Shown: positions 1 through 5,057 of the stretch, one piece after another
Numbering within the stretch: position 1 is the stretch's first letter
Layout of the letters: each line of letters begins with the position of its first letter
Source: Pirellulaceae bacterium
GTDB taxonomy: Bacteria > Planctomycetota > Planctomycetia > Pirellulales > Pirellulaceae
Reading direction: 5' to 3'
NCBI GenBank assembly: GCA_030744095.1
Contig: JASLRF010000138.1
Location: forward strand, 1 to 5,057
DNA: 5,057 bases
Translations under genes and position numbers: made by a program
Notes under the pieces: generated by a model
Database searches by the model: none
Seen by the model: the letters and a program-made list of their open reading frames with translations, nothing else
What the model was told of the DNA's origin: nothing

Positions 1-607
1 TCCTTGTCTTACGGCGACAACGCAGGAGGTCCGAGGCCACTGGAATCCCCATTTTACTGGCCACTATTTCTGCCAAAACCTCTGATGGATTGGTTCCACG
101 AGTGATTCTCCTGGTCCAGTGCATGGGAACCGGCGCGACCAGATCGGGGCTCAGCGGATCGGAGAACTGGACCGTTTCGGCCAGCAATCGTCCCATAGTT
201 AGCGTGAGCGCCTCTTCGTGAGCTTTCTTCATGCGAAGCACCCCATCGCGTAAGGGGCCGTCATACAGCCCCACGGCCTGGACACTGGCGAACTGAAACT
301 GCTCGTTGCGGCAAGCAGGGCAAGAAACGGCGTTAGGGGAAGCTGGGTTCGGCAGCGGCATCGCACAGGCGGAACACAGAGGCTTCCGATTTCTCAACTC
401 ATTACGACACGCCACACACACGTGAACCTCGTCAGTTCCATCAATGTCTTGCCAGCACAGTTGGCAGCTTGGTGGAAAAATCAGATTCACAACGGCCGCA
501 GCACTGCGGGAGACAGCCGCGGCGCTGCGGCGAGCCACCCAATCACGTGTGTGCCAAGGCGACTCGGACGAAACCAGTTTGTTCGGCGCTTCGGTTGTCT
601 GGGACAT
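1..607 (-). CDS. comF: ComF family protein (double zinc ribbon plus phosphoribosyltransferase domain), 3' end cut off by the window edge
   Basis: An open frame runs from ATG at 607-605 to the left edge without a stop, giving 202 residues. Residues 48-99 carry four CxxC knuckles (C48/C51, C64/C67, C78/C81, C96/C99), the double zinc ribbon usual at the N-terminus of ComF proteins. Next comes VQAVGLYDGPLRDGVLRMK (about 108-126), then the hallmark VPMHWTRRITRGTN (160-173), close to the family's VP(L/M)..R...RGFNQ motif. The PRPP-binding loop (DD..TTG type) should follow but lies outside the window; family proteins are usually about 220-260 residues. ComF is needed for DNA uptake in transformation in Bacillus and Haemophilus, as a cytoplasmic partner of the uptake machinery; elsewhere its role is unclear. 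An in-frame TGA at 613-611 makes 607 the earliest ATG. The first cysteine usually lies near residue 10-20, so the Ala-rich first 40 residues are an extension, or translation starts later (GTG at V24 or V40). The family call is firm; the role in competence is not shown here. Confidence 0.88.
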   Translation of the reverse strand, partial: MSQTTEAPNKLVSSESPWHTRDWVARRSAAAVSRSAAAVVNLIFPPSCQLCWQDIDGTDEVHVCVACRNELRNRKPLCSACAMPLPNPASPNAVSCPACRNEQFQFASVQAVGLYDGPLRDGVLRMKKAHEEALTLTMGRLLAETVQFSDPLSPDLVAPVPMHWTRRITRGTNPSEVLAEIVASKMGIPVASDLLRCRRKTR

Positions 608-621
608 CCATCACCATGCGG

Positions 622-649
622 ATTATCGGGCCTAAAGCCGTTCGCACAA
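622..649 (-). promoter_or_regulatory. possible sigma-70-type promoter for the ComF gene
   Basis: Read on the minus strand, GATAAT (627-622) matches the -10 consensus at five of six bases. It is preceded 16 bp upstream by TTGTGC (649-644), a poor -35 matching only the TTG. Transcription would start near 615, leaving a leader of only about 7 nt before the ATG at 607, too short for a normal Shine-Dalgarno site. The mRNA would be almost leaderless, or the true start codon is further downstream. This rests on motif matching by eye only. Confidence 0.22.
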
Positions 650-743
650 CGACCCCATCTCACCATGCCAGTTGTCTTGGCCAACCGAAATCGATGGTCC
701 CAGTCACATAACAGCTGACATGACAACGGCGAAACCATCCATC

Positions 744-773
744 TTGACCGGATTCGGCAACCTGCCCTATCGT
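744..773 (+). promoter_or_regulatory. possible sigma-70-type promoter for the aminotransferase gene
   Basis: TTGACC (744-749, five of six to the -35 consensus) is followed after 18 bp by TATCGT (768-773, four of six to the -10). The predicted transcription start near 780 gives a leader of about 22 nt that contains the GAGG ribosome-binding site. The position is right for the gene at 803. The hexamers are good but not perfect, and such matches occur by chance. Confidence 0.3.
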
Positions 774-790
774 ACCGAACCTGCAGCTTC

Positions 791-794
791 GAGG
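791..794 (+). promoter_or_regulatory. ribosome-binding site that fixes the aminotransferase start
   Basis: GAGG followed by T, 8 nt before the ATG at 803, is a good Shine-Dalgarno match at normal spacing. It favours 803 over the in-frame ATG at 818 (residue 6). Between the upstream in-frame TGA (716-718) and 803 there is no other ATG, GTG or TTG in frame, so 803 is also the earliest possible start. Confidence 0.65.
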
Positions 795-802
795 TAACGT
801 CT

Positions 803-2098
803 ATGAGCATTTCTGTGATGACCAGCCCCTATTCTTCCAGCAAACGAGCCCAGATGGCTGCCGGGCAGCCGATTTCGGCGCTGATGGCCCAGGCGTTGGA
901 AAACGCGGACCTACTTTCATTGGCTGCAGGCTTCGTCGACGAGGCAACGCTTCCCACGACAGCGGTCCGCCAAGCGTGCGCCGAAATCATGGCTGACCAC
1001 CGGGTGGCCCAAGCGGCACTGCAATATGGTACGACACCTGGCATTCCGAAACTGCGGTCGATGCTGTTGGAGCGATTTCTGGAAGAACAGCGCGTCGCCG
1101 TCGCAACCGCGCCTTCGGTCGATCAGGTTGTTGTCACCGCCGGCAGCAACCAGTTGTTGCACTTGATTGCGGAGAGCTTGTTGGATCCAGGCGACATCGT
1201 GCTCTGCACCGCGCCGACCTATTTTGTCTTTCTGGGAATCCTGGCCAACGTTGGTGGGCACGGGCGGGGCGTTGCCACGGACCAGCACGGCATGATTCCG
1301 GAATCGCTCGACGAACAGCTCAAACAGATCGACGCGGCCGGGGAATTGGGTCGCGTGAAAGCCATTTACTTAGTTCCCTACTTTGACAACCCGCAAGGGA
1401 TCACAACGGCACCGGACCGCCTGGCGCGGATTGTCGAGATCGCCAAGCGCTGGTCGATCAAGCACAAGATCCATGTGATTGCCGACGAAGCGTATCGGGA
1501 ATTGCGTTACGCCGGGCCGGATGAACCCAGCGCACGTTGCTACGACGAAGACGGCGACACCGTGATCGTAGCGGGGACATTTTCCAAATCGTTTTCGCCA
1601 GGAATTCGTGTGGGGTGGGGAATTCTGCCGAGCCATCTAGTGGATCCTGTCTGCGAACAAAAGGGAAACATCGATTTCGGTTCGCCAAACTTCAGCCAGG
1701 CGATCATGACGTACGCCTTGGAACACGGCCAGTTCGATGCACATCTCGACGTTCTGCGCGCTGGCTATGCGCCGAAATTGCAAGCGATGCTGGATTCGGC
1801 CGACGAGTTCTTAGGACCGATCGGGGGTGTCTCATGGACCCATCCCAGCGGAGGGCTGTACATCTGGGCGCGGATGCCCACCGGCCTGGACGCGGGACCC
1901 GAGGGACCTTTGTTTCGACGCGCAATTCAGGAAGGGATGTTGTATGTGCCAGGACAATATTGCTTTCCAAGCGAAGGCGAACCCATTCAAGAAAACACGA
2001 TGCGATTGAGTTTCGGTGTGCAGACGGTGGCGAGGATTCGCCAAGGCATGCAGGCGCTCGCAATGGCAATCCATCAAGCACAGGCTGCCATCGATTAG
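803..2098 (+). CDS. PLP-dependent aminotransferase, fold type I, class I/II (ARO8/2-aminoadipate aminotransferase-like)
   Basis: This complete 431-residue cytoplasmic enzyme would move an amino group between an amino acid and a 2-oxo acid using pyridoxal phosphate. The core residues of the aspartate aminotransferase fold are present in order: the cofactor phosphate-binding turn AGSNQ (113-117), the aromatic Y140 that usually stacks on the PLP ring, N196 in the DNPQG motif, D228 and Y231 in ADEAYRELRY, the Schiff-base lysine K262 in TFSKSFSPGIRVGW with phosphate-binding R269, and R401 in NTMRLSFG, which normally holds the substrate carboxylate. The overall pattern, with an RLSFG ending and an unusually placed N-terminus, fits the ARO8/LysN/MocR-type subgroup, whose members act on 2-aminoadipate, aromatic or branched-chain amino acids. 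There is no GntR-type DNA-binding domain, so it is an enzyme and not a MocR regulator. Start and ribosome-binding site are well supported. It is divergent from the ComF gene and 93 bp upstream of the permease gene. The substrate cannot be read from the sequence. Confidence 0.93.
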   Translation: MSISVMTSPYSSSKRAQMAAGQPISALMAQALENADLLSLAAGFVDEATLPTTAVRQACAEIMADHRVAQAALQYGTTPGIPKLRSMLLERFLEEQRVAVATAPSVDQVVVTAGSNQLLHLIAESLLDPGDIVLCTAPTYFVFLGILANVGGHGRGVATDQHGMIPESLDEQLKQIDAAGELGRVKAIYLVPYFDNPQGITTAPDRLARIVEIAKRWSIKHKIHVIADEAYRELRYAGPDEPSARCYDEDGDTVIVAGTFSKSFSPGIRVGWGILPSHLVDPVCEQKGNIDFGSPNFSQAIMTYALEHGQFDAHLDVLRAGYAPKLQAMLDSADEFLGPIGGVSWTHPSGGLYIWARMPTGLDAGPEGPLFRRAIQEGMLYVPGQYCFPSEGEPIQENTMRLSFGVQTVARIRQGMQALAMAIHQAQAAID

Positions 2099-2191
2099 AC
2101 TTCTCCAACGACGGAACTACCCAATCGAGAAGACCGAGGCTGTCAAAGGCAACTCGCCAATATTCAATCGTAATTCTGGAAATGGAATTCC
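2099..2191 (+). other. short spacer between aminotransferase and permease genes
   Basis: This 93-bp gap holds no gene. CTTCTC (2100-2105) and GAGAAG (2127-2132) could pair across a 21-nt loop, but the stem is only 6 bp and no T-run follows, so it is not a convincing terminator. CTGTCA (2140-2145) and TTCAAT (2163-2168) lie 17 bp apart and each match the sigma-70 hexamers at four of six bases. This would be a weak internal promoter for the permease operon. Whether all three plus-strand genes share a transcript is open. Confidence 0.4.
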
Positions 2192-2193
2192 AT
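2182..2193. repeat. perfect 12-bp palindrome over the permease start codon
   Basis: ATGGAATTCCAT is identical to its own reverse complement. Its right end contains the first two bases of the ATG at 2192, and its GGA is the only Shine-Dalgarno-like sequence before the gene. A protein binding here would cover the initiation region, but a chance palindrome is also quite possible, and no second copy is seen in the window. Confidence 0.45.
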
Positions 2194-3325
2194 GCAAACG
2201 TACGATCGCTATCTAATCCGGCTGTTTGTCCGAGTGTTAGTCGTTTGTTTCGCCAGCATCACCGGTTTGTACGTTGTGATTGACGCCTGTAGCAACGCGG
2301 GCGAATTCATGGACTACGGTCAGCAGCAAAATGGACTGCTGCCGGTATTGGCCGACTACTACTCGTCACGCGTCCCCTGGTTCTTTGACCAGATCAGCGC
2401 CTTGCTGACGTTGATTGCCGCGATGTTCGCTATTGCTTGGCTCAAACGCAGCAACGAAATGACCGCGTTGATGGCTGCGGGAATACCGAGTTCACGGCTC
2501 GTTCGCCCTCTCATTTTTGCTGCACTTGCGGTCAGTTTGATGGCCGCTGCCAATCGCGAGTTCATGATTCCCAAAGTTCGTGACAAACTGACACGCAACG
2601 CCCAGGATTGGTTGGGCGAACGGGCGCGAACCGTCGAACCGGTCATCGACAATCAGACCGGCGTCTTGATCAACGGGCGATATACGTTTGCAAATGAGCA
2701 GCGGATCGAGCGACCCAGGTTTCGCCTGCACCGACTCCTGGGTGAATTCGGCCGCTGTCTTGAAGCCTCCAATGCCTACTATGAGCCGCCCTGCGACCAG
2801 CACGCGGGCGGGTATCGGCTGCGCGAAGTGAACTCCCAGCAAATCGAAGGTGTTGGTACGGCGATACTCGATGGCCTTCCGGTAATCTACAGCCCCCTTG
2901 ATACTGAGTGGTTGAAGCCGGACGAGTGTTTTGTGGTGAGTGCCGTGACATTTGACCAACTGTCTGGCGGAAGCCAGTGGCGACAGTTGGCGTCGACGGT
3001 CGACTTGATTAAGGGCACGCGGAACCCCAGCCTTTCGTTTGGCCTCGATGCTCGGGTCACCATCCACTCCCGGTTCGTCCAGCCTATGCTGGATATGTCC
3101 CTGTTTTTGATCGGGCTCCCGTTGGTTTTGTCGCAAAAAAACCGTAACATTTTTGTGGCCGCCGGGTGGTGTCTGCTGCTGGTTGTGGGGTTCATCATGA
3201 TTCTGATGATCTGCCACGCCGCAGGTGGCAGCGGTGGCCTATTGTCACCCGTTTCCGCCGCGTGGCTCCCGTTGCTGATCTTTGCGCCACTAGCGACCGC
3301 AGTTTCTTATCCAATTTGGGAGTGA
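2192..3325 (+). CDS. LptF/LptG family (YjgP/YjgQ) permease of the lipopolysaccharide export ABC transporter
   Basis: This 377-residue inner-membrane protein has the layout of LptF/LptG: three N-terminal helices (about 11-31, 63-83, 103-121), a periplasmic beta-jellyroll region of about 160 residues (about 127-288), and three C-terminal helices (about 294-314, 319-341, 353-373). Family marks include the opening RYLIRLF, the cytoplasmic coupling segment KRSNEMTALMAAGIPSSRL (85-103) that contacts the ATPase LptB, and NREFMIPKV (121-129). Known LptF and LptG form a heterodimer that, with LptB, lifts lipopolysaccharide out of the inner membrane towards LptC and LptA. E. coli has the two genes in tandem; here only one is seen, so I cannot say F or G. 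In-frame TAA at 2171-2173 rules out an earlier start, and ATG 2192 has only a weak GGA site. Three periplasmic cysteines (C189, C201, C246) are noteworthy. The stop TGA is 3 nt before the acyl-CoA synthetase start, so the two genes are almost surely co-transcribed. Confidence 0.9.
   Translation: MQTYDRYLIRLFVRVLVVCFASITGLYVVIDACSNAGEFMDYGQQQNGLLPVLADYYSSRVPWFFDQISALLTLIAAMFAIAWLKRSNEMTALMAAGIPSSRLVRPLIFAALAVSLMAAANREFMIPKVRDKLTRNAQDWLGERARTVEPVIDNQTGVLINGRYTFANEQRIERPRFRLHRLLGEFGRCLEASNAYYEPPCDQHAGGYRLREVNSQQIEGVGTAILDGLPVIYSPLDTEWLKPDECFVVSAVTFDQLSGGSQWRQLASTVDLIKGTRNPSLSFGLDARVTIHSRFVQPMLDMSLFLIGLPLVLSQKNRNIFVAAGWCLLLVVGFIMILMICHAAGGSGGLLSPVSAAWLPLLIFAPLATAVSYPIWE
3318..3322 (+). promoter_or_regulatory. 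ribosome-binding site of the acyl-CoA synthetase inside the permease 3' end
   Basis: GGGAG lies in the last two sense codons of the permease (Trp-Glu), 6 nt before the ATG at 3329. The permease stop codon TGA sits between this site and the start. Ribosomes ending the permease would be placed directly for re-initiation, the usual arrangement for translational coupling. Confidence 0.7.
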
Positions 3326-3328
3326 GCC

Positions 3329-5056
3329 ATGCCAGATGCAGCCGATGTTTGGGTCGACGGCCTGACGATCGGCCGCGTGCTGCAGCAAACGGTGGATCGC
3401 TTTCCAGATCAAGATGCGGTCGTCTTTCCACAGCTGGGCATCAAGCAGTCCTGGAGCGGATTTCAATCAGCCGTCGACGCAGTGGCACGTGGCCTGATGG
3501 CGCTTGGAATCAAACCTGGCGACCACGTTGCCGTCTGGGCGACCAACGTTCCGCAGTGGATTACGCTGCAATTCGCCACCGCCAGAATGGGCGCCGTGCT
3601 GGTCACGATCAACCCGGCTTACCGGCCGTTTGAACTGCAATATGTGTTGCAGCAAAGCGATGCCGTCGCGCTGTTCCTGATCGATCGCTTCAAGACCTCG
3701 AACTACTTCGAAATGTTGTCAAGCATGTTGCCTGAATTGAGAGCGAGGGTTGACGCCGGAATAACGGTGGACGAAACGGCACCACCACTGGTATCCGAGA
3801 CGTTTCCCAAACTGCGGCAGGTTATCACAATGCTAGACGCGGCGATGTCGAGTGCTGAACCTAGGGCTGAATTGGCAGGTGCCCACACTTGGGACCAGAT
3901 GCTGACGGCGGGAGAACCAGTATCAAATAACTTGCTCGAACAATACGCCGCCCAACTGGAACCGTCCGATCCGATCAACATCCAATACACATCCGGGACA
4001 ACGGGCTTTCCCAAGGCTGCGATGCTCAGCCATCGCAACTTGCTGATGAATGCCTATTACATTGGTCAATGTCAACAGTTGAGCGACCAGGATCGCATTT
4101 GCATTCCCGTGCCGTTCTACCATTGCTTTGGCTGTGTGCTCGGTACGCTCGCGGCTGCGGTATACGGTGCGGCCATGATTGTCCCTTCCGCATTCTTTGA
4201 TGCTCACGCCACCCTGGCGGCCATCGAACAAGAGCAGGCCACAGCAATCTACGGCGTACCCACAATGTTCATCGCCGAGCTGGAAGATGCTTCGATCGAG
4301 CAGCGTGATCTGTCAAGTTTGCGAACCGGCATCATGGCCGGCAGCCCCTGTCCGATCGAAGTCATGCGGAAGGTGATTGGTAGGATGGGTGCCAGCGAAA
4401 TGACGATCGCCTATGGTCAAACCGAGGCATCGCCCGTGGTCACGCAGACACGCACCGACGATCCGCTCGAACTACGCGTCGAGACCGTTGGCCGCGCGAT
4501 TCCGCAGGTCGAAATCAAGATCGTCGAACCGGCCACGGGTGCCGAACTGAGCGACAACGAACAGGGTGAATTGTGCAGTCGCGGCCACGTCGTGATGCTG
4601 GGCTACTACAACAACCCAGAAGCAACTCGAGAAGCCATCGACGACGAGGGCTGGCTGCACAGTGGCGATTTGGCGATCCGACTTCCCAACGGCTACTTCA
4701 AAATCACCGGCCGGATCAAAGACATGGTGATTCGTGGTGGTGAGAACATCTATCCGCGCGAGATCGAAGAGTTTCTCTTTACGCATCCGTCGATCGAGCA
4801 GTCTGCGGTCGTCGGCGTGCCGGACCCAAAGTACGGCGAAGAGCTTTGTGCCTGGGTCAAATGCAAGTCCGACTGCGCGTTGAGCGAACAGGAACTTCAG
4901 GATTTCTGCCGAGCCAATTTGGCCCACTTCAAGGTGCCCCGGTACGTGCGGTTTGTGGACGAGTTTCCTCAGACCGTGACGGGCAAGATTCAGAAATTCA
5001 AAATCCGCGAGACCATGATCTCGGAATTGGGGCTCCAAGAACCACCCACGGCGTAG
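3329..5056 (+). CDS. acyl-CoA synthetase of the AMP-binding (ANL) superfamily, ACSF2-like
   Basis: This complete 575-residue enzyme would activate a carboxylic acid, probably a medium- or long-chain fatty acid, with ATP to an acyl-AMP and then to an acyl-CoA. All core motifs of adenylate-forming enzymes are intact: the phosphate-binding loop [10 protein letters not shown] (220-229), the VPFYHCFG segment (261-268), AGSPCP (337-342), YGQTEASP (362-369), the ribose-binding HSGDL (444-448, D447), the hinge [16 protein letters not shown] (461-476), and the C-terminal TGKIQKFK with catalytic K553. The large domain covers about 1-462 and the mobile C-terminal lid the rest. [19 protein letters not shown] and IQKFKIRE strongly resemble animal ACSF2, a medium-chain acyl-CoA synthetase, and its bacterial relatives; benzoate-type or other acids cannot be excluded. 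No signal peptide or membrane helix is seen, so it is cytoplasmic or membrane-associated. It follows the permease by 3 nt with an overlapping ribosome-binding site. A role in fatty-acid recycling or envelope lipid supply is inference from that position. Confidence 0.93.
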   Translation: MPDAADVWVDGLTIGRVLQQTVDRFPDQDAVVFPQLGIKQSWSGFQSAVDAVARGLMALGIKPGDHVAVWATNVPQWITLQFATARMGAVLVTINPAYRPFELQYVLQQSDAVALFLIDRFKTSNYFEMLSSMLPELRARVDAGITVDETAPPLVSETFPKLRQVITMLDAAMSSAEPRAELAGAHTWDQMLTAGEPVSNNLLEQYAAQLEPSDPINIQYTSGTTGFPKAAMLSHRNLLMNAYYIGQCQQLSDQDRICIPVPFYHCFGCVLGTLAAAVYGAAMIVPSAFFDAHATLAAIEQEQATAIYGVPTMFIAELEDASIEQRDLSSLRTGIMAGSPCPIEVMRKVIGRMGASEMTIAYGQTEASPVVTQTRTDDPLELRVETVGRAIPQVEIKIVEPATGAELSDNEQGELCSRGHVVMLGYYNNPEATREAIDDEGWLHSGDLAIRLPNGYFKITGRIKDMVIRGGENIYPREIEEFLFTHPSIEQSAVVGVPDPKYGEELCAWVKCKSDCALSEQELQDFCRANLAHFKVPRYVRFVDEFPQTVTGKIQKFKIRETMISELGLQEPPTA

Positions 5057-5057
5057 G

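Noticed and set aside
496..509. GC-rich inverted repeat CCGCAG-CA-CTGCGG as a regulatory hairpin
   Set aside because: It falls inside the Ala/Arg-rich coding part of the ComF gene and is explained by repeated Ala and Arg/Ser codons.
677..684. 8-bp palindrome TTGGCCAA in the divergent spacer
   Set aside because: It is too short, and neither flank extends the symmetry.
422..718. 98-residue plus-strand open frame
   Set aside because: It is antisense to the zinc-ribbon coding part of the ComF gene, where the CxxC pattern shows which strand is coding.
703..724. imperfect dyad GTCA...TGAC in the divergent spacer as an operator
   Set aside because: Only the outer four pairs and two scattered inner pairs match over 22 bp, which is within chance expectation.
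487..810. 107-residue minus-strand open frame across the divergent spacer
   Set aside because: It overlaps the ComF gene in another frame on the same strand and covers the aminotransferase start and ribosome-binding site. The sequence has no recognisable domain.
2100..2132. rho-independent terminator after the aminotransferase
   Set aside because: The stem is only 6 bp with a 21-nt loop and there is no following T-run.
1537..2283. 248-residue plus-strand open frame overlapping the aminotransferase and the permease start
   Set aside because: It lies in another frame of two well-supported genes, is Arg/Ser-rich as expected for a shifted GC-rich frame, and shows no recognisable motif.
2492..3217. 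241-residue minus-strand open frame opposite the permease
   Set aside because: It is wholly antisense to a gene with clear family motifs, and its composition (Arg, Gln, His, Pro) is that of a shadow frame.
4472..5038. 188-residue minus-strand open frame opposite the synthetase C-terminal half
   Set aside because: Antisense to the conserved hinge and lid domain of the synthetase; no motif of its own.

Overview
The window looks like ordinary chromosomal DNA from a moderately GC-rich Gram-negative-type bacterium. The protein style, especially the LptF/LptG-type permease and its C-terminal half, reminds me of Planctomycetes of the Pirellulaceae (Rhodopirellula-like). This is recognition from memory, not a database result. 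An LptF/LptG permease implies a two-membrane envelope with lipopolysaccharide-type lipid export.

Layout: (1) 1-607, minus strand: the first 202 residues of a ComF-family protein with a double zinc ribbon and the start of a phosphoribosyltransferase domain; the rest lies beyond the left edge. (2) 608-802: a 195-bp divergent spacer with a plausible promoter for each flanking gene. (3) 803-2098, plus strand: a complete fold-type I PLP-dependent aminotransferase of the ARO8/2-aminoadipate aminotransferase type. (4) 2099-2191: a short spacer with no convincing terminator and a 12-bp palindrome over the next start codon. (5) 2192-3325: a complete six-helix LptF/LptG permease. (6) 3329-5056: a complete acyl-CoA synthetase resembling the ACSF2 family. 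It starts 3 nt after the permease stop, in the same frame, and its ribosome-binding site lies in the last codons of the permease.

The permease and synthetase are almost certainly one translationally coupled transcript. The aminotransferase may be on the same transcript or separate, since the 93-bp gap is ambiguous. A possible shared theme for the last two genes is envelope lipid and fatty-acid handling, but this is inference from adjacency. ComF and the aminotransferase have no obvious functional link to them.

I saw no RNA genes, CRISPR arrays, insertion sequences, phage genes or defence modules, and no evidence of a new biological system. The findings are small points of gene structure and regulation.
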